Source: Novosphingobium sp. (GTDB taxonomy: Bacteria; Pseudomonadota; Alphaproteobacteria; Sphingomonadales; Sphingomonadaceae). From it: a stretch of 64,000 bases of DNA. The notes below the pieces were generated by a model that was not told where the DNA came from, did not search any database, and saw only the letters and a list, made by a program, of their open reading frames with translations. The stretch lies in NCBI RefSeq assembly GCF_039595395.1, contig NZ_JBCNLP010000006.1, forward strand, positions 253,001 through 317,000, read 5' to 3'. Position 1 is the stretch's first letter; each line of letters opens with the position of its first letter. A program made the translations under genes and the position numbers. Shown piece after piece: positions 18,064-26,893 of this stretch.

Positions 18064-18102
18064 CATCCCTCTGGCCCGCGCCGGGCCGGAGGGATGTTCT
18101 CT
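18064..18102 (+). terminator. Terminator after the TauD-like gene
   Basis: CATCCCTC-T-GGCCCG (18064-18078) pairs with CGGGCC-G-GAGGGATG (18082-18096) with one G-U pair and a 3-base loop, followed by a T-rich TTCTCTTT. Confidence 0.8.
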
Positions 18103-18178
18103 TTGTCAGCGGTTGAGGCGCGCGTGTTGTCCCGCCGATCAAGGATCTTGCACATCGAGACCTGATAATTAAAAGTCT

Positions 18179-18203
18179 ATCTTGCAAGTTTGCCTTCCAA
18201 GAT
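18179..18203. promoter_or_regulatory. Candidate MarR operator
   Basis: ATCTTG (18179-18184) and CAAGAT (18198-18203) form an inverted repeat, and the 8-bp palindrome CTTGCAAG lies at 18181-18188. The site is directly before the MarR start (18217), where autorepressing MarR proteins usually bind. Confidence 0.45.
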
Positions 18204-18216
18204 GTAATTGGTCCCA

Positions 18217-18648
18217 ATGACCAGCCAGCCCCCCTTCGATGCCGTGGTGGCCGATTTAACCCTTGCCGTGGGCGGCCTCATCCGCCGGCTTCGGGCTGAT
18301 GTGCGGGCCACGGACCTCAATCTCTCCGAAGCCGCCGTCGTGGCCCGTCTGGAGCGCGAAGGACCTCTCACAACCGCCGCGCTGGCCCGCGCCGAAGCGA
18401 TGAAGCCCCAGTCGATGGGCGCGCTGATTGCCCAGCTTGAGCGTCAGGAGCTGGTGGAGCGGCAACCCCATCCCACCGACGGGCGGCAGATGCTGATCGC
18501 CCTGACCAAGGCGGGCCTTGCCGCGCGCCACCGCCAACAGGCCGCCAAGCGTGCCTGGCTGCTCGCCGCGATGGAGCGGCTCGAACCATCCGAAGTGCAG
18601 ACCTTGCAGGCCGCCATCCCTCTGATCCGGCGCCTTGGCGAAGGCTGA
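18217..18648 (+). CDS. MarR family transcriptional regulator
   Basis: 143 residues, normal for MarR. The winged helix is visible: L-N-L-S-E-A-A-V-V-A-R-L, then L-T-T-A-A-L-A-R-A-E-A-M-K-P-Q-S-M-G as recognition helix, and the wing around H-P-T-D-G-R-Q-M. ATG at 18217 is chosen over the TTG at 18208. It heads a run with a hydrolase, a DHA2 efflux pump and a small membrane protein (18217-20988), a common layout in which a ligand-sensing repressor controls efflux and detoxification. The ligand is unknown. Confidence 0.9.
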   Translation: MTSQPPFDAVVADLTLAVGGLIRRLRADVRATDLNLSEAAVVARLEREGPLTTAALARAEAMKPQSMGALIAQLERQELVERQPHPTDGRQMLIALTKAGLAARHRQQAAKRAWLLAAMERLEPSEVQTLQAAIPLIRRLGEG

Positions 18649-18675
18649 ACCTTTCTCTCAACCATGGAGCCAACC

Positions 18676-19236
18676 ATGCCTGTCACCACGCTCGATCCCC
18701 GGACGGCGCTGATCGTCGTCGATCTTCAGAAAGGCATTGTCGCCTTGCCCGGCGCTCATCCGATGGGCGATGTGGTGGCCGGGGCCGTCACCCTGCTGGC
18801 AGCCTTTCGCCGACACGCCCTGCCGGTCGTTCTCGTCAATGTCACGGGGCTGGCGCCGGGCCGCACCGAACACAGCATGAGCGGCTTGCGCTTCTCGCCC
18901 GACTTTGCCGATCTGTTGCCCGAACTCGATCCTCGGCCCCAGGACATTCTGGTGACCAAGCGGACCTGGGGCGCCTTCACCGGCACCGATCTGGAGGCGC
19001 GGCTGCGCGCGCATGGGGTGACGCAGGTGGTGATCTGCGGTGTGGCCACCAGCGCGGGGGTGGAATCCACGGCGCGCTTCGCCCATGAACTGGGTTTCAA
19101 CGTCACCCTGGCCACCGATGCCATGACCGACATGAGCCGCGAGGCGCATGACAACAGCCTCGCGCGGATCTTCCCCCGTCTGGGTGAGAGCGGCACGGTC
19201 GAGGCCATCGCCGCCCTGCTCGACGCCAGAGGCTGA
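18676..19236 (+). CDS. Isochorismatase-fold hydrolase lacking the nucleophilic cysteine
   Basis: 186 residues from the ATG at 18676 (GGAG at 18666-18669); 18664 is an alternative start. The Rossmann-like isochorismatase fold is clear: Asp16 in A-L-I-V-V-D-L-Q-K-G, Lys95 in V-T-K-R-T-W-G-A-F, and G-V-A-T-S-A-G-V-E-S-T-A-R. At the position where cysteine hydrolases of this fold have the catalytic cysteine there is Gly128. True isochorismatases such as EntB and PhzD also have glycine there, so a vinyl-ether hydrolase is possible; amidase activity of the nicotinamidase type is not expected. It lies 27 bases after the MarR gene and 4 bases before the efflux pump. Confidence 0.8.
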   Translation: MPVTTLDPRTALIVVDLQKGIVALPGAHPMGDVVAGAVTLLAAFRRHALPVVLVNVTGLAPGRTEHSMSGLRFSPDFADLLPELDPRPQDILVTKRTWGAFTGTDLEARLRAHGVTQVVICGVATSAGVESTARFAHELGFNVTLATDAMTDMSREAHDNSLARIFPRLGESGTVEAIAALLDARG

Positions 19237-19240
19237 ACGC

Positions 19241-20650
19241 ATGGCATCGGCAGCGCGGGACAGGCCTGAAAAACTCGACCCTTCGGTCTATAAGATCTGC
19301 TTTGTCGCGGTGTTCGGCCCCCTGCTGTCGCAGGTCGATGCGACGATCGTGAACGTCTCGCTGTCCGGGCTGGCGGCGGAGTTGAAAACCTCGCTTTCCA
19401 CCATCCAGTGGGTGACCAGCGGCTATCTTCTGGCGCTGACACTGGTGCTGCCGCTCAACGGCTGGCTGCTGGAGCGGATCGGCGCCAAGCGGCTGTTCCT
19501 GATGTGCCTTGCCGGTTTCACGATGTCCTCGGCGCTGTGCGGTCTGGCCTGGTCGGCGGCGTCGCTGATTGCCTTTCGGGCGTTTCAGGGGATCAGCGGT
19601 GGTTTGATGGCCCCCATGGCGCAGATGCTGGTGGCGCGCGCGGCGGGCAAGCAGATGAGCCGGGTGGTGGGCTATATGTCCTTGCCGGTGCTGTTCGCGC
19701 CGATCGTGGGGCCGATGATCGCGGGGATCATTCTGCAATATGCCACATGGCGCTGGCTGTTTCTGGTCAATGTGCCGGTCGGACTGCTCGCGCTGGGGTT
19801 GGCCTTCATGCTGCTGCCCGAGGATCGGCAGGATCTGCGCCCGCGCGGGCTGGACTGGGGCGGGCTGGCGCTGTTGTCGCCGGGGCTGGTGCTGTTCCTC
19901 TATGGCACGCAGGGTTTGGCTCAGGCGGCGGGCTGGCTGGAGATGGCTGCGGGCGTCAGCCTGATCGGCCTGTTTCTGTGGGCAGCGCGGGCGAGGGGTG
20001 ATGATGCGCTGATCGATCTGCGGCTGTTCCGGGGCCCGGTGTTTCGCGCTTGCGCGATCACCCAGTTCCTGTCGAATGGCGCGCTGTTTGCCGGGCAGAT
20101 GCTGGTTCCGGTGTTTCTGGTCGGGGCTTGCGGGCGGGCCCCCACCGATATGGGCTGGATGCTGGCGCCGCTGGGGCTGGGCATGCTGGTGAGCAGTCTG
20201 GCGATGAGCATCCTGACCCAGCGGCTTGGCACACGCCGGCTGGTGCGTGGCGGGGCGGCGCTGGCTTCGGTCTCGACCCTGTCCTTCGTCTGGCTGGCGT
20301 GGCATGGGCTCGACCTCTGGGTGTTGATGCCGGCGCTGTTCCTGCGCGGCATGGGGCAGGGATCGGTCGGTCTGCCGACCATGTCGGCGGCCTATACCAC
20401 CGTCGCCAAGCGGGACCTGCCCATGGCCACCACATCGATCAACATCGTGCAAAGGATCGGCGGCCCGACCATGACGACCCTGTGCGCGACCCTTCTGGCC
20501 TGGCGGCTGGGGGTGGATCAGATCGGCCATGGCAGCCTGACGCCGGGCCTCAATGCCTATGGCTGGGCGTTTCTGGTGTTGGGGCTGCTGCATGGCGCGG
20601 TCTGCCTCACGGCGCGGCGGTTGCCGTCCCGTGTGGAGAAGGGCGCGTAA
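19241..20650 (+). CDS. DHA2 family (EmrB/QacA-type) MFS efflux transporter
   Basis: 469 residues from the ATG at 19241, 4 bases after the hydrolase stop. About 14 membrane segments. Motif D1-like Q-V-D-A-T-I-V-N-V-S-L-S-G-L, then Q-W-V-T-S-G-Y-L-L-A, and R-A-F-Q-G-I-S-G-G in segment 4-5 place it in the 14-helix proton-driven drug exporter family. No membrane fusion partner (EmrA) is nearby, so it probably exports across the inner membrane alone. Likely controlled by the MarR protein at 18217. Confidence 0.9.
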   Translation: MASAARDRPEKLDPSVYKICFVAVFGPLLSQVDATIVNVSLSGLAAELKTSLSTIQWVTSGYLLALTLVLPLNGWLLERIGAKRLFLMCLAGFTMSSALCGLAWSAASLIAFRAFQGISGGLMAPMAQMLVARAAGKQMSRVVGYMSLPVLFAPIVGPMIAGIILQYATWRWLFLVNVPVGLLALGLAFMLLPEDRQDLRPRGLDWGGLALLSPGLVLFLYGTQGLAQAAGWLEMAAGVSLIGLFLWAARARGDDALIDLRLFRGPVFRACAITQFLSNGALFAGQMLVPVFLVGACGRAPTDMGWMLAPLGLGMLVSSLAMSILTQRLGTRRLVRGGAALASVSTLSFVWLAWHGLDLWVLMPALFLRGMGQGSVGLPTMSAAYTTVAKRDLPMATTSINIVQRIGGPTMTTLCATLLAWRLGVDQIGHGSLTPGLNAYGWAFLVLGLLHGAVCLTARRLPSRVEKGA

Positions 20651-20673
20651 CGAGGATTTGAAAGGAGAGAGCG

Positions 20674-20988
20674 ATGCATCCCTTGCAGCTTCTGGCCTGG
20701 TTTTTTGGTGGGGCAACGCTGATCAATGCGATCCCGCATCTGGTGTCCGGTCTGATGGGTAAGCCGTTTCAGAGCCCCTTTGCCAACCCGCCGGGCGAGG
20801 GGCTGTCATCCCCGACGGTGAATGTGGCGTGGGGTTTCTTCAATCTTTTGCTGTCGTGGTTGCTGCTGTGTCAGGTCGGGGCTTTCGATCTGCGCGTGCC
20901 CGTCGATGCCCTGGCGGCCGGGCTTGGCGGTGTGATGATCGGATTGTTCTGCGCCCGGCATTTCGGCCGCTTTCAGCAGGCTGGCTGA
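20674..20988 (+). CDS. Small conserved membrane protein
   Basis: 104 residues with AAGGAGAG upstream and three hydrophobic segments (about 5-27, 49-68 and 78-95). The loop G-K-P-F-Q-S-P-F-A-N-P-P-G is conserved in related hypothetical proteins as I remember them. It follows the DHA2 pump by 23 bases and is probably the last gene of the MarR operon. Function unknown. Confidence 0.7.
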   Translation: MHPLQLLAWFFGGATLINAIPHLVSGLMGKPFQSPFANPPGEGLSSPTVNVAWGFFNLLLSWLLLCQVGAFDLRVPVDALAAGLGGVMIGLFCARHFGRFQQAG

Positions 20989-21550
20989 AGGGCTGTTTGG
21001 GTCCTGCCGCTCATGCGGCGATGAAGGGCCGATGGCTTCGGGAATGGGCCCTTTCAGCTTCGAACGACCGCTATCTTCGGGGAGCGGGCCGGCGTGTTGG
21101 CGCGCGAAAAGAAGGCTGAGGGGTGGAAAAATGTATGATAATATTATCAGGCGCCTTGATGGCGCTCCGGACCATGATCGGTTGATTCGATTGAAATGGC
21201 CCCATGGGTGATGCGGAAACGCAAAATATGGGGGGATCAGCCCGGATATCACCCTATCCTGTGAGGATTGCTATGGGCATCAGGGCGGTGGAATCGTTCT
21301 TCTGCGGAAAATAGAAAGGGATTCCGCAGAGCTTGCGCTCGAAAATAGAGAGCGTTTGCAGGTTTTTCTCACGAATCCTCCCAAAAGGCGGCGGTTTCCC
21401 TCTGCCGGAATAATTGAAATAAGCGAGCAACAAAGCCTTGGCTGGGGCATAATTGTCGTATAAATGCGATCTCAGCCATGCTAGGCGGCCGCGGCCAAAG
21501 CGGCTGCAGGCGAATCGCCGAGCCGAAGGCCGGGACCAAGGGAGGATGAT
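20989..21550. other. Long 5' region of the GH43-linked TBDR
   Basis: 562 bases. GCCGC-TCAT-GCGGC (near 21006) and AAGGGCC (21024-21030) with GGCCCTT (21047-21053) may end the upstream operon. A perfect 14-bp palindrome lies at 21136 (own entry). The part after about 21120 is AT-rich and likely holds the TBDR promoter. No credible gene. Confidence 0.45.
21136..21149. promoter_or_regulatory. Perfect palindrome TGATAATATTATCA
   Basis: A 14-bp perfect palindrome 402 bases before the TBDR start. It equals the two arms of a Fur-type 7-1-7 repeat without the central base. It could be an operator for a Fur-like or GntR-like protein; no dedicated regulator gene is adjacent. Confidence 0.45.
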
Positions 21551-24304
21551 GTGAAGATGGTAAGTCGGAAGAATTTTCTGTGCTCTGTGTCGTTTGCTGC
21601 GATGTGGCTTGTCGCCGCCAATGCGCATGCGCAGGGCGCTCCGGCCAGCGGCACCGAAGTCGGGCAGGCGCCCGCCGGTGGGGCCGACGCCGCAGCTCCG
21701 GAAATCATCGTGAACGGCATCCGTGGTTCGATGAAGGCCGCCGAGACCATCAAGCGCAATTCGGACCAGATCGTCGATGCCATCGTCGCTCAGGACATTG
21801 GCAAGTTCCCGGATCCGACCGTCGCCTCCGCGCTGCAGCGCGTGCCGGGCGTGCAGGTCTCCGTGGGCGACAACAACGAGATCGTGAACCCGCTGGTGCG
21901 CGGCCTCGGCGATATTCTCACCACGCTGAACGGGCGCGAAGTCTTCACCGGCGCGGGCCGTGGCTTCTCGTTCCAGGACGTGCCCGCCGAAGCACTGGCA
22001 GGCGCTCAGGTCTACAAGAACAACAGCGCCAACATGATCGAGGGCGGCGTTGCCGGCGTCATCAACATGGATCTGCATCGCCCGTTCGATTTCAAGAAGT
22101 TCACGCTGGCGGGCAGCTACAAGCAGACCCGCTCCAGCAATCTGGGGACGACCTATCCCGCCGTCAGCGCGCTTATTGCGGACCGTTTTGACACCGATGT
22201 CGGAGAGATGGGCTTCCTGCTGAGCGGTTCCTATTCGCGCACCAAGTTCGACCGCCCGGTGGCGTTCGACGATCTGATGCGCTCGGGCAATCATCACGCG
22301 GGCACCGGCTCCCAGGGTGCGCTGATGCCGACCGGCGTGGGCGGCCTCAACCAGTTCGGCACCTATTCGCGTCCGCAGATCAACGGCTCGTTCCAGTGGC
22401 AGGCCAGCGACCATCTGCAGGTCTATGCCGATGGGCTTTGGGCGGGTTATCGCAACACCTCCTCCACTGCCTTCCTCATCAATGATGCCTATGCGCCGGG
22501 CAGCACCATCACCAACCTCAAGCTCGATAGCAGCCACTGCAACGACTATCAGGTCGGCACGGATGGTTATTACAACCCCAATGGCGCGGTCGAGCATCTG
22601 TGCAATGCGACCTCCTACACAGCCCTCAACGGTCGCGGCTTCACCAGCAATCAGGCGCATAAGCAAAGCACCGATGATCTGATCTTCGGCGGCGGCATGA
22701 AGTTCGACCAGGACCGTTTCCACGCCGATCTCGACGTGTCGTATGAAAAGTCGACCTATCGCAACAAGACCTTCATCATCGACATCGGCAAGAGCATCCC
22801 CGAACTCGATGTCACCACCAATGACGGCGGCGGTGTGAACTTCTCCGCGCCGGGCAACCCGCTCGGCCAGCAGGGCGGCTGGACCTTCACCAACGGCCTG
22901 TATGACGAGCGTTCCAAGTCGACCGGCACGCTGTTCGCCACTGCGCTCAACACCAAATATGAAGTCGGCGGCATCCTGAAGGAAATTCAGGTCGGTGCGC
23001 GCTATGCTGGCCGCATCGGCGATTTCCAGGATGTGATCGTCAACCCCGCCGCGCCCGGCGGCGCCTATGTCACCCCGATCGATGGTCAGGGCCTGCCGTC
23101 CAACTTCCTGCAGCCGGTTCCCGGCGTGCCGCGCATTTACGGCGGCCAGGCCTGGCTGCAGCCGGGCACGGATGTGCTGCTCGATCGCGGTGTCGAGGAT
23201 CGTCTGCTCACCATCTTCAACCAGCCGACCGGCGACCAGCCCTATGATCCGGCGCGCAGCTTCCATGCGAGCGAAAGGACCTATTCGGGCTACGTCCAGG
23301 CCAAATACGGGATCGAACTGGGCGGACCGATCGTGCTTGACGGCCTTGTCGGCCTGCGCATCTCCCGCACGGATCGCACCATTGCGGGTACGGGCACGGT
23401 CACCAATCCGAACGGGACGACCACGCTGGTTCCCGTCAGCCGCACCACCAGCGACACCGATTTCCTGCCCAATTTCAGCGCTCGCCTGAAGCTGGGCGGT
23501 GGCCTGCAGCTGCGTGCCAGCTACGCCAAGGTGCTGTCGCGTCCCGACTTCGGCTCGCTCAATCCGGGCCTGAGCTATGCGGTGTCGACCAATGCCAACA
23601 TCCAGAACGGCGGATCGCAGGGCAACCCGGATCTGAAGCCGCAGAAGGCCGACGAATTTGACGCCATCGCCGAATATTACTTCGGCAAGTCGAACGCGAT
23701 CTCGCTTGGCGTCTATCAGAAGAACATCACGGGGCGCGTCATCACCACGGGTGTCCTGACGCAGATTGCCGGGATCAACTATCTGATCCAGACCCCGCGC
23801 AACCTTGGCGCGGCCAAGCTGAAGGGCATCGAGGCGAGCGCGCAGTATTTCTTCGACTTCCTGCCCGGTGCGCTCTCCGGTTTCGGCGTCTATGGCAACT
23901 TCACGCTGGCCGACAGCAAGGTGACCGCGCGCAGCGACAGCCTCTATGGCCAACCGCTGCTGGGCGTATCCAAGTATAACTACAACACCGGCCTGCTCTA
24001 CGAAAAGTACGGCCTGTCGGCACGCCTGATCTACACCCACCGCTCGCAGTATATGGATGGCGACAACACCACCTCGGTCAATCTGCGTCCGGTCAATCAG
24101 GGCACCTTCCTCAATGGCGTGCGCGCCGCGGGTCGCCTCGATTTCAGCATCGGCTATGACGTGACGCCGAACATCACGCTGACCTTCGACGGCACCAATG
24201 TCACCCGCACGCCCTATCGCAGCTTCTACGGTGACGTGACCAATCCGCACGACATCCGCTTCGATGACACGACCTATGCGATCGGTGCGCGTTTCCGCCT
24301 CTGA
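21551..24304 (+). CDS. TonB-dependent receptor paired with GH43
   Basis: 917 residues from a GTG at 21551 with GGGAGG at about 21539-21544. Signal peptide ends at A-H-A-Q. The plug starts P-E-I-I-V-N-G-I-R-G-S-M-K-A-A and has I-G-K-F-P-D-P-T-V-A-S-A-L-Q-R-V-P-G-V, the pattern of Xanthomonas/Caulobacter carbohydrate receptors; the barrel ends with G-A-R-F-R-L. A secreted GH43 enzyme follows, so the ligand is likely an arabinose- or xylose-containing oligosaccharide. A terminator at 24321 sits between the two genes. Confidence 0.92.
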   Translation: MKMVSRKNFLCSVSFAAMWLVAANAHAQGAPASGTEVGQAPAGGADAAAPEIIVNGIRGSMKAAETIKRNSDQIVDAIVAQDIGKFPDPTVASALQRVPGVQVSVGDNNEIVNPLVRGLGDILTTLNGREVFTGAGRGFSFQDVPAEALAGAQVYKNNSANMIEGGVAGVINMDLHRPFDFKKFTLAGSYKQTRSSNLGTTYPAVSALIADRFDTDVGEMGFLLSGSYSRTKFDRPVAFDDLMRSGNHHAGTGSQGALMPTGVGGLNQFGTYSRPQINGSFQWQASDHLQVYADGLWAGYRNTSSTAFLINDAYAPGSTITNLKLDSSHCNDYQVGTDGYYNPNGAVEHLCNATSYTALNGRGFTSNQAHKQSTDDLIFGGGMKFDQDRFHADLDVSYEKSTYRNKTFIIDIGKSIPELDVTTNDGGGVNFSAPGNPLGQQGGWTFTNGLYDERSKSTGTLFATALNTKYEVGGILKEIQVGARYAGRIGDFQDVIVNPAAPGGAYVTPIDGQGLPSNFLQPVPGVPRIYGGQAWLQPGTDVLLDRGVEDRLLTIFNQPTGDQPYDPARSFHASERTYSGYVQAKYGIELGGPIVLDGLVGLRISRTDRTIAGTGTVTNPNGTTTLVPVSRTTSDTDFLPNFSARLKLGGGLQLRASYAKVLSRPDFGSLNPGLSYAVSTNANIQNGGSQGNPDLKPQKADEFDAIAEYYFGKSNAISLGVYQKNITGRVITTGVLTQIAGINYLIQTPRNLGAAKLKGIEASAQYFFDFLPGALSGFGVYGNFTLADSKVTARSDSLYGQPLLGVSKYNYNTGLLYEKYGLSARLIYTHRSQYMDGDNTTSVNLRPVNQGTFLNGVRAAGRLDFSIGYDVTPNITLTFDGTNVTRTPYRSFYGDVTNPHDIRFDDTTYAIGARFRL

Positions 24305-24320
24305 TAGTCCCTCCCCCCTC

Positions 24321-24354
24321 TGGCCGGGCGCCTTCTGGCTCCCGGCCATTTTTT
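24321..24354 (+). terminator. Rho-independent terminator between TBDR and GH43
   Basis: TGGCCGGG (24321-24328) pairs with CCCGGCCA (24341-24348), followed by six T. It lies only 15 bases before the GH43 ATG, so GH43 expression probably depends on read-through. Confidence 0.8.
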
Positions 24355-24369
24355 CAAGGCTCAGACGCG

Positions 24370-25380
24370 ATGCGTTCCCCCCTTCTTGCCGCGGCTCTGC
24401 TGAGCATTGCGGCTTCTTCGGGCTCGGCCAAGCCGGTCACCCCCGCCAATCCGGTCTTCACGGGCGCCGATCCCGATTTCGTCGCGCTTTGTGGCCGTTG
24501 GTGGGTCTATCCGACCAATGCGGTCGACCCCAAGGATGGTTTTGCCGCCGCGCGCTTCTACGCCTGGTCCTCCCCCGATCTGCAGCACTGGAGCAAATCG
24601 GCTCCCTTGCTCGAGATGGACAAGATCGACTGGATCAAGGCCGATGGCGCCTCCTATCACGGCCTTTGGGCGCCGAGCCTGACGGCAGCCAAGGGTCGCT
24701 ATTATCTCTATTACTCTGTCGGCCCGCAGAACCCGACGCCGAGCCGTTTGGGCGTGGCGGTCAGCGACCGGCCGGAGGGCCCCTTCACCGACAGCGGCAA
24801 GCCCTTGCTGACCGGCGGTAACGGTTTCGAGGCGATCGATCCGATGGTCTTCGTCGATGCGAAAAGCGGGAAAGCCTATCTTTACGCCGGCGGCAGCGCG
24901 GGCGCGAAGCTGCGCATCTTCGAAATGAAGCCCAATATGACGGAGATCGACCATGAGATCCCCGTCACCACCCCGCCCAATTTCACCGAAGGCGCCTTCG
25001 TCCATGAGCGTGGCGGCATCTATTATCTGTCCTACAGCCACGGCCACTTCGACGGGCCGGACTATTCGGTCCATTATGCCACCTCGACATCGCCGGTCGG
25101 CCCCTGGACCTATCGCGGCGCGATCCTGCAGGCCGACGCCACCCATCAAGGGCCGGGCCATCATGCCTTCGCGGAAAATCCCGCGACCCATCAATGGTTC
25201 ATGGCCTATCACCGCTGGGAACGCGGGCCGGGACCGGGCCCTTACAAGGGCACGCGCGAAGTGGCGATCGACGCAATCCATTATGCGCCCGATGGGCGTA
25301 TCCTGCCGGTGCATATGACGGACAAGCCGCCGCTCTCCCGGCTTCCCGAGGCAAGCTGTCATAAGGACCCCGCCGGGTAA
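24370..25380 (+). CDS. GH43 family glycoside hydrolase, secreted
   Basis: 336 residues with a Sec signal peptide (cleavage near G-S-A-K). Five-bladed propeller features of GH43: base Asp34 in G-A-D-P-D-F, Asp157 in A-I-D-P-M-V-F as pKa modulator, and acid Glu207 in F-T-E-G-A-F-V. W-A-P-S-L after residue 100 and Y-Y-L-Y-Y-S are further family marks. GH43 enzymes act on alpha-L-arabinofuranosides, beta-xylosides or beta-1,3-galactans; the subfamily cannot be fixed here. Translated from the message of the upstream TBDR if transcription passes the terminator. Confidence 0.9.
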   Translation: MRSPLLAAALLSIAASSGSAKPVTPANPVFTGADPDFVALCGRWWVYPTNAVDPKDGFAAARFYAWSSPDLQHWSKSAPLLEMDKIDWIKADGASYHGLWAPSLTAAKGRYYLYYSVGPQNPTPSRLGVAVSDRPEGPFTDSGKPLLTGGNGFEAIDPMVFVDAKSGKAYLYAGGSAGAKLRIFEMKPNMTEIDHEIPVTTPPNFTEGAFVHERGGIYYLSYSHGHFDGPDYSVHYATSTSPVGPWTYRGAILQADATHQGPGHHAFAENPATHQWFMAYHRWERGPGPGPYKGTREVAIDAIHYAPDGRILPVHMTDKPPLSRLPEASCHKDPAG

Positions 25381-25383
25381 CCT

Positions 25384-26640
25384 CTAGGCCAGCGTGGGCT
25401 CGCGCTCTGCGGATTGGGTGGCGCACGGATCGGCTTCCAGGCGCCCGTTGCGCAGCCACCGCAGGACCGGCATCGCCATCAGGGCGCAGGCGGCAAGGCT
25501 GACGCCCGCATCCATCAGCAGCGAGCCCGCCACCCCTCCCGCCAGCCGATAGCCATAGCCGTCGAGCGCCTGCATATAGGCGTAAGGCACGATCAGGGCG
25601 CTTTGCAGGAGCCCGAACTGGCTGGAGGCCAGCGGGTCGTCAGGCGCGATCGAGCGGAAGATGATGGCGTTCTGCACCACCTGAGCGCAGGTCTGCGCCG
25701 CGCATTCGCCCAGCACGGCCAGCACATAGACCGGCGCTGTATGCGGCAGCGGCAACAGCAACAGGGTAAAAGCCGCCCCGACCGAGCCGATCAGCAGATA
25801 GAGCAAGGGCGCGGGCACCCTGGCCATCACGAGACGTATGGCCAGAGCCCCCAACAGGCAGGCCACCATCTGCCCCACGCCATTGGCCGCACCCACCACA
25901 TTGGCCGAGGCATGAAAATCGCCGCCCAACCCGCCAAAGGCATTGGTGAGGGTGAAGGCCGCGCAGGGCATCGCGAGCAGGACGGCAATCCGCAACACCG
26001 GGCCTCGCCTTGCCAGATGCGCGACATCGCGGGCCAGCGTGCCAAAGGTCTCGCGCATGGCCTTGCGGTCTGCCGAGGGGCGGGGCAGGGCCAGCAGGAT
26101 CGGCATCGTCGACACGCCGATCCCCGCGATCGCCAGCGCTCCCAGCGGCGCGGGCAGATGGGTCAGCAACCAGAACTGACACATCGCGCCCAGGCTGAAA
26201 CCCAGCGCATTGCCGATGCCGAACCATGTGCCGACGGTCTCGTCGCAGCTCTTGGGAAGGGCGGCTCCCAGCCAGCCCCCGATGGCCGCATTGTAGAGCG
26301 AGGTCACCAGAGCCGCCACCGCAAGGCCGGGAGCAAGCAGCGGGCTGGCGGTGGGCAGCAGCAGCACCGCCAGCGCGAGGATGGTGGCCAGAAGCCCCAG
26401 CGACACCGACCATCGCCTGCGGCTCATCGAGGTATCGAGCACCGGGGCCAGCGCGAAGGTCGCCAGCGACACCGCCATGACCAGCGCGCCGATGTTGGCG
26501 ATCTCCGGTTCGGGTACGCCGCGTGCCGCCAGTTGCTGGGGCACGGTGACCAGCGGCACCGCATAGAGATAGCCGTAAGTCGTGTTGGCCAGCCCCATCA
26601 GCCAGACCCGTCGGGGACGCTCGCGAAGGGGATCAGGCAT
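25384..26640 (-). CDS. MFS transporter, AmpG-like topology
   Basis: 418 residues with about 12 hydrophobic segments. The first helix (W-L-M-G-L-A-N-T-T-Y-G-Y-L-Y-A-V-P) and the short loop with D-T-S-M-S-R-R-R-W resemble PAT/AmpG-like MFS proteins that import peptidoglycan fragments or acetyl-CoA, but the match is loose. It converges on the GH43 gene (3 bases between stops). It may import the GH43 product, which is inference. Confidence 0.75.
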   Translation of the reverse strand: MPDPLRERPRRVWLMGLANTTYGYLYAVPLVTVPQQLAARGVPEPEIANIGALVMAVSLATFALAPVLDTSMSRRRWSVSLGLLATILALAVLLLPTASPLLAPGLAVAALVTSLYNAAIGGWLGAALPKSCDETVGTWFGIGNALGFSLGAMCQFWLLTHLPAPLGALAIAGIGVSTMPILLALPRPSADRKAMRETFGTLARDVAHLARRGPVLRIAVLLAMPCAAFTLTNAFGGLGGDFHASANVVGAANGVGQMVACLLGALAIRLVMARVPAPLLYLLIGSVGAAFTLLLLPLPHTAPVYVLAVLGECAAQTCAQVVQNAIIFRSIAPDDPLASSQFGLLQSALIVPYAYMQALDGYGYRLAGGVAGSLLMDAGVSLAACALMAMPVLRWLRNGRLEADPCATQSAEREPTLA

Positions 26641-26893
26641 CGAGCGCTACTCTTGTGCCGGTCGCGATGTGCGGCGCCATGGCGGCGGCGACTGCTATCG
26701 GCCTGTCCTCAAGCCGGCGGAGAGGGCGCTGCGGTTCAACACGTCCGGACATTATGCCCCCATCCTTTGACAAAAGCGCCGCCGGCGGCGACCGCTTTTC
26801 CTTGCGCACGTCGGGGGGAGAAGGCGTGCGGTGTTCATCCATTCGAACCTTTGCGATCTTCGGAATGGAAACTCCATGATGATCTTCAGCAGG

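Noticed and set aside
21254..24349. 1031-codon open frame on the minus strand
   Set aside because: Antisense shadow of the TonB receptor at 21551, no signal or domain pattern.
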